From CAVPMW01 sp963706515 (GTDB taxonomy: Bacteria > Chloroflexota > Anaerolineae > Anaerolineales > UBA4823), in NCBI GenBank assembly GCA_963706515.1, contig CAVPMW010000030.1:152429-216428 (forward strand): DNA of 64,000 nt, given 5' to 3'. Positions within the stretch are counted from its first letter, which is position 1. Every line of letters begins with the position of its first letter. Below, one piece after another: positions 46,250 through 55,550 of this stretch. Made by a program: the position numbers and the translations under genes. The notes below the pieces were generated by a model, which saw only the letters and a list, made by a program, of their open reading frames with translations, did no database searches and had not been told where the DNA came from.

Positions 46250-47290
46250 ATGAACTCTCAAACCGAAGGTGGCGCACCCGAAGTCAGCCAGCACTATAAA
46301 GAGCCCTTCAGTTTTCGGAGATTTGCCCGCCACAACAGCGCCCAGCTTGGAATAATCGGTGTCTTCCTGGCTTTGTGGCTGATATTTATCATTTTAGCCC
46401 CACAAACCTTTTTATCCTCACAAATATATTATGCATTCATGTTAACCATTCCGTTTTTTGCCATTATGGCCATTCCCCTGACCATAGTGGTGATCGCGGG
46501 AGAGATCGACCTTTCATTCCCATCGATCATGGCGATGGGCATGGTGGCGTTTTATTTTACATACAATGGTACGGGCTTCATCGGTAACACGACCATACAG
46601 GTATTCCTGGCGATTATCGCCGCCCTGGTGACTGGAACCGCTATTGGCTGGCTGAATGGGTTTATCATCGTTAAGTTTGGCCTTCCTTCACTCGTCGTCA
46701 CCCTCGGTACGCAATTCTTTTGGCGGGGCGCAGTGTTGGTGCTTCTTTCGGGTGGGAATTTCACACTGGAGTTTATTAAGCTGACACCCCTTTACCCACT
46801 GCTGGTCGGCAAGATCGGTGGGTACGTTCCAATGCAGATGGTTTGGTTGATCGTGATCACGATCCTCGGTTGGGTGCTGCTCAACCGTCACAGATATGGC
46901 GCACACATTTACCTGATTGGGGATAATGTCAAGAGCGCCGAACTGATGGGCGTCAACACCGGGCGTACCCGCATCCAGGCCTTCATGCTAATAGGTTTGG
47001 TCTCAGCCTTCTCCGGCGTGATCGCCAGCTTTTACGTTGCCTATTTATGGCCCAGCCTGGGAGACGGTTATCTATTGAGCACCCTGGCCTCCGTCTTCCT
47101 GGGTGGTACGTCCGTCTTCGGCGGCGTCGGTACGATCCTGGGGACTTTCATCGGAGCCTTTATCATCGGTTCCATTGAAGCTGCGACTGTGGCTGCCGGC
47201 TTGACAGGATTCTGGACCCAGCTGATCTACGGTCTAATCATCGTGCTATCGGTGATTATGCACTCTTATCTGCGTAAACGTGCGGAGTAA
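46250..47290 (+). CDS. Sugar ABC transporter permease (RbsC-like)
   Basis: About 346 aa with some ten transmembrane segments, of the BPD_transp_2 family. Signatures: IPLTIVVIAGEIDLSFPSIMAMG, GWLNGFIIVKFGLPSLVVTLGTQFFWRG, YLIGDNVKSAELMGVNTGRTRIQAFML and LASVFLGGTSVFGGVGTILGTFIGA. An ATG at 46241 is also in frame, but AAGG directly touches it, while it is 9 bases from ATG 46250. It completes the importer with the two preceding genes. Confidence 0.93.
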   Translation: MNSQTEGGAPEVSQHYKEPFSFRRFARHNSAQLGIIGVFLALWLIFIILAPQTFLSSQIYYAFMLTIPFFAIMAIPLTIVVIAGEIDLSFPSIMAMGMVAFYFTYNGTGFIGNTTIQVFLAIIAALVTGTAIGWLNGFIIVKFGLPSLVVTLGTQFFWRGAVLVLLSGGNFTLEFIKLTPLYPLLVGKIGGYVPMQMVWLIVITILGWVLLNRHRYGAHIYLIGDNVKSAELMGVNTGRTRIQAFMLIGLVSAFSGVIASFYVAYLWPSLGDGYLLSTLASVFLGGTSVFGGVGTILGTFIGAFIIGSIEAATVAAGLTGFWTQLIYGLIIVLSVIMHSYLRKRAE

Positions 47291-47415
47291 TCAAACCACG
47301 TAACACAGACCATTCGCCCCATCAGGCTGATAAATCAGGCTGATAATCCGACTGGGTATCCGTTACTGTCCAGGGCTGTCCTGCGAAAATGCTTTAGCCA
47401 TTGGAGGAGAGCGTG

Positions 47416-48616
47416 ATGACGTCCCGGCAAAGGGTAATACAATCCCTCAATCATAAAGAGCCCGATCGCGTCCCGATCGATCTGGGCGCGACGATTGTCA
47501 GTTCGATCGTCAAGAAGACTTATATCGAACTCAAACAATATCTTGGCATGCCCGTTGAGCAGATCAAGATGCTGGATTACGTGCAGCAGCTGCCCTATGT
47601 TGACGATGGATTGATGGAGCGGTTCGGGGTTGATTTCCGCATGGTGCAATTACCTGCTGCGACAACGGTCGGTGTGGATATTTTCGAAGAAGGCGAATAT
47701 TATGCTTTCGTCGATCGCTGGGGCTCGAAATTGCACATGCCTAAAACCGGCGGATTGTATTTTGATTGGGTCGACTTCCCGATCAAAGAAGCGACGATGT
47801 CTGCACTGGACAACTATCGCTGGCCTCAACCTGATCCGGCAGAAGTCAATGCGCAGCTGGGTCTGCAGGCAAAAACCCTGTATGAAACCACTGACTACGC
47901 ACTCGTGGGCAGCGCGGTGATCGGCGGAGGCATCTTTGAACAACCAGCCCGGGTCATGGGCTTGCAGAACTTTTTAATGGCTTTGCTCACTGAGCCAGCT
48001 TTTGCAGATCGTTTGATGGAGACCATCACCGATATCTATATTGAATCCTGCAACAGATACCTCGAGCAGGTTGGCCCGTATATCCAGGTTTTCACCTATT
48101 GGGATGACTTGACCGGGCAAAATGGCTGGATGATCAATCCCGAGGTCTATCGAAAGATGATCAAGCCCAAACAGAAACGGCTGGTTGAAGCGATCAAGAA
48201 AAAGACAGATGCCAAGCTGTTCTACCACAGCTGCGGGGCTACGCGCGGTTTAATCCCCGACTTGATCGAGATCGGATTTGATATCCTGAATCCGGTCCAG
48301 GTTTCGGCGAAAGGTATGGATACCAAGGAGCTGAAAACTGAGTTCGGACGGGACATTGTTTTTTGGGGTGGCGGGGTCGATACCCAGCGTGTATTGCCAT
48401 TTGGCAAGCCAGCAAGATGTTGTCGACGAGGTGAAGCGACGTATCGATGACCTCGCACCTGGTGGAGGCTTTGTATTCGCGGCGGTGCACAACATCCAGG
48501 CATTCGTTCCACCGGAGAATATCGTCGCGGCTTTTGATACCGCGCTGCAGTATGGTATGAGTCACCCTTCATCTGTAGCCGGTGAAGATTATCGACCCGT
48601 TAAGGAAGAGACTTGA
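47416..48616 (+). CDS. UroD/MtaA-type methyltransferase-like protein, one frameshift
   Basis: About 400 aa. MTSRQRVIQSLNHKEPDRVPIDLGAT at the N-terminus, FTYWDDLTGQNGWMINPEVYRKMIKPKQKRL and FYHSCGATRGLIPDLIEIGFDILNPVQV (His-x-Cys), then FWGGGVDTQRV. After a shift near 48410 the other frame gives VKRRIDDLAPGGGFVFAAVHNIQAFVPPENI. It is strikingly like the gene at 689, down to the FWGGG-DT and PGGGFVF motifs. Here, however, no corrinoid gene is beside it: neighbours are a sugar permease and a second UroD-like gene. ATG 47416 follows GGAGGAGAGCG. Its stop overlaps the next start by one base. Confidence 0.85.
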
Positions 48617-49705
48617 TGAAGCACCGTGACCGCGTCTTGACTGCGCTCAACCATGAAGAACCTGATCGCTGCCCGATGCAGATCAGCTTCACACCGGAAT
48701 TTGCTGCACGCCTGGAAGCCGATTTACGACTAAAAGGACAGGGCCTGCACAATCCGCATGGAGGCGGCAATACCTACGAGCTCGAGCGGGCTCTCGACGA
48801 AGATATGCTGCTGACCTCGGTCGGTTGGGTCAATGGATATTACCAGGACGGGTATCAAAACGTGGATCATTATCAGGATGAGTGGGGCGTAACCTGGAAA
48901 GTGATCGAATACGAAACTCGTTATGGCAAGGGCAAATATACCGAGCCTTTGGCCCATCCGTTGGCCGACGATCATGCCCTGGATACCTATCAAGCGCCCG
49001 ACCCGAATCGTCCCGAGCTATACGTCGAAGCCGAGCGGGTCATTCGGAACTACAAGGACGAATACTGGATCGTCGGAGTTACCCCGACAACGATCTTTGA
49101 AACCGCCTGGGCGCTGCGCGGTTATGAGCAGCTGATGATGGACATGGCAGTTGATCCCGGACAAGGCAGAGCGCGTGCTGGATTTCCCTTTCAACTACCA
49201 TAAGCGCGTCACACAGCAGCTCGTAAGGCTGGGCGTGGATATGATCTGGTTGGGCGATGACGTCGGCGGTCAAAATACGATGTTGATGTCACCGAAAATG
49301 TGGCGTAAATATCTTAAACCGCGCATGGCTGATTTGATCTCATCCCTGCGCACGATCAATCCTCAGATCAAGATAGCCTACCACACCGATGGGGTCGTGT
49401 ATCCGATCATCCCTGAATTAATCGAGATCGGCGTGGATATCTTGAATCCCATCCAACCGCTGGCGATGGATCCAGTGAGATTGAAAGCCGAGTATGGGGA
49501 CCGGCTGTGTTTTTGGGGTTCCTTGGATATTCAAAAGACAATCCCGTCAGGGACGCCTGAGGATGTGCGACGTGAGGTGATCAACCGGTTGGAGACAATT
49601 GGTCAGAACGGAGGCTTGATCATCGGCCCGACCCATAACCTGCAGCTGGATACGCCACTGGAGAATTTTTGGGCAATGGTCGATACCATCCGGCAAACAG
49701 CCTGA
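48616..49705 (+). CDS. UroD-superfamily protein with altered metal motif, one frameshift
   Basis: About 363 aa. MKHRDRVLTALNHEEPDRCPMQISFTPEFAARLE, DEWGVTWKVIEYETRYGKGKYTEPLAHPLAD and MIWLGDDVGGQNTMLMSPKMWRKYLKPRMADLI mark the family. The usual HSCG is HTDG (IAYHTDGVVYPIIPELIE), so the Cys zinc ligand is missing. The C-terminus has LCFWGSLDIQKTIPSGTPEDVRREV. A shift at about 49157 is explained by one extra C (expected CCGGAC, read CCCGGAC), giving AVDPDKAERVLDF. It is coupled to the UroD-like gene upstream and lies 31 bases before araA, inside the arabinose operon. Confidence 0.85.
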
Positions 49706-49736
49706 TCTAAATAAATATAGATATGGAGAGACACAG

Positions 49737-51243
49737 ATGATAGACCTCAAAGAATATGAGGTTTGGTTCGTTACTGGAAGCCAGCACCTTTACGGCGATG
49801 TAGCTTTACGAGAAGTAGCAGAACATTCAAACAAAATAGCCGAGGGACTATCGCAAAGCGGGAAGCTGCCTGTTAATGTCGTCTTCAAGCCTATCGTGAC
49901 CACACCTCAGGCGATATATGACCTGTGCTCCGAAGCAAATTATTCCAAAAACTGTATTGGACTGATAACCTGGATGCATACATTTTCCCCTGCGAAAATG
50001 TGGATTGCAGGTTTAAATGCTTTGCAAAAACCCTGGGTACATTTGCATACACAGTTTAACCGGGAGCTGCCCTGGTCGACGATCGACATGGATTTTATGA
50101 ATCTCAATCAATCAGCTCACGGCGATCGCGAATTTGGATTACATCGGTACCCGAATGCGGATGAACCGGAAAGTGATTGTTGGATTTTGGCAGGACGCGG
50201 ATGTATTAGATAAGCTTGCTACCTGGATGCGCGCCGCATGCGCCTGGCATGACGCTCAGGGAGCAAGGATTGCCCGCTTTGGGGATAACATGCGGGATGT
50301 GGCAGTCACTGAGGGCGATAAGGTGGAAGCGCAAATCCGCTTGGGATATGCGGTGTATGGATATGGCATTGGGGAGCTTGTTGAGTATGTCAATGCGGTG
50401 TTGGACACAGACGTTGATATGTTGGCTTCTGAATATGATGAACGATATACGGTAGCGAAAGAGCTGCGCCCCCATGGCGACCAACGCCAGGCGCTGCGCG
50501 ACGCCGCCCGCATCGAGCTTGGCATGCGAGCTTTTCTTGAAGAAGGTCAATTCAAAGCCTTTACGACCACATTTGAGGACTTGCATGGTCTAAACCAATT
50601 ACCGGGTCTGGCGGTTCAACGCTTGATGGCAGATGGATACGGATTCGGGGCAGAGGGCGACTGGAAGACAGCAGCCTTGATCCGGGCTATAAAGGTAATG
50701 GGCAGCGGCCTGGAGGGAGGCGCTTCCTTCATGGAAGATTATACGTATGATCTCAGCGGGGACAGACCGAAGGTGCTTGGCGCTCACATGCTCGAAGTCT
50801 GCGAATTGGTCGCTGAACAAACGCCAACTCTGGAAATTTATCCTTTATCCATCGGGGGCAAGTCTAATCCTCCCAGGCTGGTGTTCAACGTATCCCCTGG
50901 ACCAGCGATCAATGCAACCATTGTGGATTTGGGAAATCGATTTCGAATGATCGTAAACGAAGTGGATGTAATTCAGCCTGAACAAGCGATGCCTAAATTG
51001 CCGGTCGCGCGAGCAGTATGGGTTCCCAGGCCTGATCTCAAGACAGCGGCAGCAGCCTGGATCCTGGCTGGCGGTGCCCACCACACCGCCTTCAGCCAGG
51101 CTCTCCAGGTAGAGAACCTTGAAGATTTCGCTGAGATAGCGGATATAGAGTTGTTAGTGATCGATGAAAACACTCAACTGCCAGTTTGGCAGAAGGAGCT
51201 GCGCTGGAACGAAATGTACTACAGGTTGGCAAAAGCGCTGTAG
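49737..51243 (+). CDS. araA: L-arabinose isomerase, one frameshift
   Basis: Converts L-arabinose to L-ribulose (or D-galactose to D-tagatose). About 500 aa. YEVWFVTGSQHLYGD at the N-terminus, ITWMHTFSPAKMWIAGL, WVHLHTQFNRELPW and DFMNLNQSAHGDREFG are diagnostic. After a shift at about 50140 (an extra T in GGATTAC) the sequence continues YIGTRMRMNRKVIVGFW, VAVTEGDKVEAQIRLGY, GLAVQRLMADGYGFGAEGDWKTAALIR, GGASFMEDYTYDL (metal-binding Glu) and LAGGAHHTAFSQAL. GGAGAG precedes the ATG. It is the last gene of the LacI-led operon. No ribulokinase or epimerase was found nearby. Confidence 0.93.
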
Positions 51244-51272
51244 AACAAATCAACCAATAAAAGCCATTTACC

Positions 51273-51710
51273 TCACACACCGATATCTTCATTCCACAGC
51301 TCGGGGCGGGCGGCGATGAAATCCTCCATCAACTGGATGCACTCATCCAGGTTCAGGATTTCAAGCTGCACCCCACGCGAGCGGACGTACGCTTCCGGTC
51401 CCTGGAAGGTCTTATTCTCACCGATCACCACCCTGGGGATCTTATACAGCAGAACGGTGCCGCTGCACATATCGCATGGGGAAAGGGTGGAGTAGAGCAC
51501 AGACCTGCTGTAATCGGCTGCCGTCAGTCGACCCGCGTTTTCCAGACAGTCCATCTCAGCGTGCAGGATAGCACTGCCCTTCTGCACGCGGCGGTTATGC
51601 CCGCGGCCGACGATCTTTCCATCCAGCACCAGCACGGAGCCAATCGGGATGCCCCCCTCTGCCAGCCCTTTTCGAGCCTCTTCGATGGCAGCTGCCATAT
51701 ATTCATCCAT
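51273..51710 (-). CDS. Fcy1-like cytosine deaminase
   Basis: 145 aa of the zinc-dependent CMP/dCMP deaminase fold. Zinc and catalytic residues: His50 and Glu52 in ILHAEMDCLENAGR, Cys79 and Cys82 in LSPCDMCSG. The protein closely follows the yeast Fcy1 pattern: GGIPIGSVLV, GRGHNRRVQKGSA, VLYSTLSPCDMC, IPRVVIGENKTFQG and the C-terminal ARPELWNEDIG. Fcy1 converts cytosine to uracil. This differs from the larger amidohydrolase-type CodA common in bacteria. The neighbouring BMP-type importer on the same strand fits nucleobase or nucleoside salvage. It is preceded by the MITE at 51761-51861. Confidence 0.85.
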   Translation of the reverse strand: MDEYMAAAIEEARKGLAEGGIPIGSVLVLDGKIVGRGHNRRVQKGSAILHAEMDCLENAGRLTAADYSRSVLYSTLSPCDMCSGTVLLYKIPRVVIGENKTFQGPEAYVRSRGVQLEILNLDECIQLMEDFIAARPELWNEDIGV

Positions 51711-51760
51711 AGGTTCCTCCTGAAAGTAAGTTTTGATAGCTAATCATCGCAATTGATTTA

Positions 51761-51861
51761 GGACTTACGCAGTTCGCAAAGGAATTACCGAAAATGGGGC
51801 ATATGGCGCTAGCGCCCATTATCACCCATTTTTCGGACTTTTCCTTCAACTGCGTAACTCC
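51761..51861. mobile_element. MITE-like palindromic element with TA flanks
   Basis: 101 bases bounded by GGACTTACGCAGTT and AACTGCGTAACTCC (one mismatch), with TA on both outer sides (51759-51760 and 51862-51863). Inner parts also pair: AAGGAA and CCGAAAATGGG with CCCATTTTTCGG and TTCCTT, around a perfect GGCGCTAGCGCC core (51805-51816). The TA duplication fits IS630/Tc1-type elements. No transposase is present. Confidence 0.7.
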
Positions 51862-51882
51862 TATGATTAATAGTATTCTTCT

Positions 51883-52830
51883 TTATTCCCGGTGATATGC
51901 CTTCAGATAAGCTCCTGGGTACGAAATATGCCGGCTGGATAACGCCAGGGCGGCGATAGTCACCAGGTAGGGCAGCGCCAGGAATAGCTCGAAGGGCAGC
52001 TTGAAGCCCATCGTCTGCAGGCGCAGCTGCAAGGCAAAGACACCTCCAAAAAGCAAAGCGCCGAGGGCAGCCCGCACTGGCTGCCAGCGAGCAAATATCA
52101 CCAGCGCGATGCACACCCAGCCGCGCCCTGCGATGATCCCCGGTGTAAATGCCCCTAATTGAGCTAGGGATAAGAAGGCGCCGCCGATCGCCATCAAGCC
52201 GCCGCCCAGCGCCAGAACGATATAGCGAATGTGGAAGACGTTCAGACCGGCGGCGTCGACTGCCTCCGGATTCTCCCCCACGGCGCGGATATTCATGCCA
52301 AACGTGGTGCGGAAGAGCAACCAAAAGCTCAGCGGCACCAGCACCAGGAATGCGATGTAGGTCAGCAGGTACTGGTTGAAGATATCGGCGAGCACAGGAA
52401 TGCCATTGAAAGGTGTGAGCTGGGGAAATGGGTCTATGGATGGCAGGACCGATCGCTCACCAAAAACCAGGCGGAACCCAAATAAGGATAATCCGGTGCA
52501 GAGCAGGGTGATCCCTAACCCGGAGACGTGCTGGTTCACTCCCAGCCGCACGGTGAAAAAGCCCATCAATAAGCCCATCCCTATACCAGCCAGGACAGCG
52601 CTGAGCAGCCCGATCCATAGGTAGGCAGCCATCCCAGCCTGGTCGGCTTGATAAGCAACCGTAAAGCCAACGAACGCTCCCAGGAACATGATCCCTTCGA
52701 TTCCCAGGTTCAAGATGCCGGAGCGTTCGGTGAAAACCTCGCCAACGGAGGCGTACACCAGAGGCGTGGCGACCCGCAAGGTGGCAGTAATCAACCCAAC
52801 CAGGAACGTAACGGAGAGTATCTCGTTCAT
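51883..52830 (-). CDS. BMP-type ABC transporter permease 2 (YufQ-like)
   Basis: 315 aa, many transmembrane segments, BPD_transp_2 family. The start MNEILSVTFLVGLITATLRVATPLVYASVGEVFTERSGILNLGIEGIMFLGA is canonical for the second permease of nucleoside importers such as YufQ/NupC. Further motifs are NIRAVGENPEAVDAAGLNVFHIRY and GGGLMAIGGAFLSL. ATG 52830 is chosen because the family starts here; it is 4 bases after the stop of the other permease. The C-terminus is near the MITE. Confidence 0.9.
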   Translation of the reverse strand: MNEILSVTFLVGLITATLRVATPLVYASVGEVFTERSGILNLGIEGIMFLGAFVGFTVAYQADQAGMAAYLWIGLLSAVLAGIGMGLLMGFFTVRLGVNQHVSGLGITLLCTGLSLFGFRLVFGERSVLPSIDPFPQLTPFNGIPVLADIFNQYLLTYIAFLVLVPLSFWLLFRTTFGMNIRAVGENPEAVDAAGLNVFHIRYIVLALGGGLMAIGGAFLSLAQLGAFTPGIIAGRGWVCIALVIFARWQPVRAALGALLFGGVFALQLRLQTMGFKLPFELFLALPYLVTIAALALSSRHISYPGAYLKAYHRE

Positions 52831-52834
52831 ACGC

Positions 52835-53908
52835 CTAGTCCTTGGGAGCATCCCTCCGGCGGCGCAGGGAGATACGGTAGCTTTGCAGCAGGAGCATGGC
52901 CAGGGTAACCAGCAGCAGGGTTGCCTGGAGCACGTCGCCCAGATAGGCCGGCACACCCAGGGCGCGGCTTACAGTCTGGGAGCCTGTGTCAACCAGCCCG
53001 ATGAACAGCGCCGCGGCTGCCACGCCGATGGCGTTCAACGAGCCCAAGGTGGCGATGATGATGCCGGTGTAGCCATAACCCGGCGAGATAGCATCGATCA
53101 GGTGAAAGTGGATGCCAGCTACCTCACTGGCTCCCGCGAGACCCCCAATCCCCCCGCTGACCAGGGCTACAATCATGATGGTCCGGTCAACGTGGATGCC
53201 CGAAAAGCGGGCTGCCTCCATGTTCAACCCCACCGCCCTCATCTTCAAGCCGAATGCGGTGCGGTTGAGCACAAACCAAAGAGCGATGATGATAAAAATG
53301 GCAAGGATAAATCCCATGTGCAGGCGCGAGCGGGGGATCAGCTGGGGGAAGATAGCGCTGGCGGCGATCTCCGGTGACTGCGGCCATTGGGAGATCGGGT
53401 TCCGCCAGGGGCCGTTAAGCAGGGCACTGACGATGAAGATGGCCACGTAGTTGAGCAGCAGCGTAGTCACTACCTCGTCGATTTTCAGCCGAACTTTCAT
53501 AACCGCCGGGATGATCGCCCATCCCATGCCGCCTAAAAATCCGCCAATCACGATGAGCGGCAAGGCGATCCAGGCTGGCACACCGTTCATCTGCAAGCCA
53601 ATTGCCGTGGCGACCGTGGCGCCCATGTATAGCTGTCCTTCGACGCCGATGTTCCAATACCCGCCGGCGAAGGCGAACGCCACCGCGGCTCCGGTCATCA
53701 GCAGCGGGGTGGCTTTGACCAGCACTTCGATCAATCGCACCGGGTTCGAAAGGGGGTCCAGCAGGAAATAGTACGCGGCTTGCAGCGGGTTAGCCCCGAC
53801 GGCAATCACAAAGCCAGAAGTCAGCAAGAAGGTGACGAGCACGCTGACGACAGGGATCGCCGCCCTTAACCACAGCGGAGCTGGCAAACGTTCTACCTGG
53901 AGTCTCAT
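52835..53908 (-). CDS. BMP-type ABC transporter permease 1 (YufP-like)
   Basis: 357 aa membrane protein of the BPD_transp_2 family. AVAFAFAGGYWNIGVEGQLYMGA, PAVMKVRLKIDEVVTTLLLNYVA and MRAVGLNMEAARFSGIHVDRTIMIVALVSGGIGGLAGASEV are typical of the first permease of nucleoside importers. Its ATG overlaps the stop of the ATPase gene (ATGA at 53905-53908), so the genes are coupled. Confidence 0.9.
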   Translation of the reverse strand: MRLQVERLPAPLWLRAAIPVVSVLVTFLLTSGFVIAVGANPLQAAYYFLLDPLSNPVRLIEVLVKATPLLMTGAAVAFAFAGGYWNIGVEGQLYMGATVATAIGLQMNGVPAWIALPLIVIGGFLGGMGWAIIPAVMKVRLKIDEVVTTLLLNYVAIFIVSALLNGPWRNPISQWPQSPEIAASAIFPQLIPRSRLHMGFILAIFIIIALWFVLNRTAFGLKMRAVGLNMEAARFSGIHVDRTIMIVALVSGGIGGLAGASEVAGIHFHLIDAISPGYGYTGIIIATLGSLNAIGVAAAALFIGLVDTGSQTVSRALGVPAYLGDVLQATLLLVTLAMLLLQSYRISLRRRRDAPKD

Positions 53909-55413
53909 GCCGGCTGCACTCCGGCCATCAGCAGGCCCAGTTCTTCCGGCGTAGCGCCGTCTGCCGGCCTGATAGCCATGATCCTGCCTTCGTAGAGCAC
54001 AGCGATCGTATCCGACAGGTGCATGATCTCATCCAGGTCTTCTGAGATCAGCAGGATGGCAGCCCCCGCTGCGCGCTGCTCCAACAGCTTGCTGCGCACG
54101 TACTCAGTGGCAGACACATCCAGCCCCCGGGTGGGCTGCGCCACCACCAAGACCTTGGGGCTCTGCGCCAGCACCCGCGCCAGCACCACTTTTTGCAGAT
54201 TGCCCCCAGACAGGGTGTGCATGCGGTCATCGGGGGAAGCCTTGATCTGGTATTCTTCGATCAGTACCTGAGCATAGCGGCGGATGGCCTGGCGGTCCAG
54301 GTAGCCGCGGCGGCTGAACCGGTCTAACTGCTCGATGGCGATATTCTGCGCCACGGTCATCTGCCCGATCACATTTGCCCGGCTGTCTTCGGGGATGCGC
54401 CCCAAGCCCACCTCCATCCTGGCTTTGGCATCCATCTGGGTGACGTCCCGGTCGAAGATGAGCATCTTTCCCTGAGTTACCGGGCGTATGCCGGCCAGCA
54501 CTTCCGCCATCTCGGTTTGCCCATTACCGGAGACCCCAGCCAGGCCGAGGATCTCCCCGGCATGCACCCTCAAGGAGATGTCCCTGAGAGCGGGCAGCCC
54601 TTTATTGTTCAATGCCGTAACGCCCTCCAGAACCAGGGCTGCGGGCTGCTGCTCCTTCTCTTCGGGCTTGCGCGTGACGCCAAAGGTTGGGCGTCCGACC
54701 ATCATGCGCGCCAGCTCGCTGGGGTTGGTATCCTGGGTGGCAAGGTACCCACCACCTTGCCGAGGCGCAGGACGGTAATCTGATCGGTAATCGCCATCAC
54801 TTCGTTCAGCTTGTGGCTGATGAAAACCACAGAAAAACCCTTCTCTTTGAGACCCTTCAGGCTGTTGAACAGCTGTTCCACTTCCTGCGGGGTGAGCACG
54901 GCGGTAGGCTCGTCCATCACCAGCACCCTGGCATCCCGGTACAGCGCTTTTAGGATTTCGACGCGTTGCCGCTGCCCGACCGAGAGGTCCCGAATAGCCG
55001 CTCTTGGCTCTACCAGGACGCCAAAACGCGCGGAAGCCGCCTGCACCTCGCGGTGAGCTTGCTCCATGTTCAGACGCATTCCGTGGGTTGTGCCGAGAAT
55101 GACGTTTTCGGTGACGGTGAGCGGAGGCGCCAGGGCGAAATGTTGGGAAACCATGCCGATGCCATGGCGGATGGCGTCCTTCGGCGAAGCGATAGTCACC
55201 GGCTGGTCGTTGACCCTGATATCCCCCTCGTCGGCCTGGTACAGACCGTACAGGATGCGCATCAGGGTGGTCTTACCGGCGCCGTTCTCGCCCAGCAAGG
55301 CGTGGATCTCCCCCTGGCGCAAGGTGAAATCCACATGGTCGTTCGCCAGCACCATGCCGAAATCGCTTGGTAATGCCTTGCATTACCACTACCGGGTCAA
55401 GATCGCTCGCCAT
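53905..55413 (-). CDS. BMP-type ABC transporter ATPase (YufO-like, double domain), two frameshifts
   Basis: About 500 aa with two nucleotide-binding domains, as usual for nucleoside importers. Domain 1: MASDLDPVVVMQGITKRF start, then LLGENGAGKTTLMRILYG (Walker A), LSVGQRQRVEILKAL (signature) and VLVMDEPTAVLT (Walker B). Domain 2: LGLAGVSGNGQTEMAEVLAG, LSGGNLQKVVLARVL, VLVVAQPTRGLDV. A shift at about 55360 is explained by one extra T (expected GATTCGG). Another near 54737 separates VVGTL from ATQDTNPSELARMMVGRP. ATG 55413 is preferred. It follows the binding protein gene across a strong hairpin. Confidence 0.88.
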
Positions 55414-55431
55414 ATCGCAAGAAAATAGGAC

Positions 55432-55469
55432 CCGTTCGCTGCGGCAGTTCGAACCGCCGCAGCGAACGG
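55432..55469 (-). promoter_or_regulatory. 14-base perfect stem-loop between BMP gene and ATPase gene
   Basis: CCGTTCGCTGCGGC (55432-55445) pairs exactly with GCCGCAGCGAACGG (55456-55469) around a 10-base loop that contains GTTCGAAC. On the minus strand TCCTATTTTCT follows. It could attenuate transcription after the binding protein gene and lies 19 bases upstream of the ATPase start. Confidence 0.65.
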
Positions 55470-55550
55470 TCATAGGATGGCTTGATTTCTTAAAGCAAGG
55501 GCTTTGTCCAGGCTCAAAATTGAATGTTGAACTCTGTGCGTCCGAGGCGC

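Noticed and set aside
55446..55455. GTTCGAAC loop resembling a tRNA T-arm
   Set aside because: The flanking sequence forms one simple hairpin, with no acceptor, D or anticodon arms.
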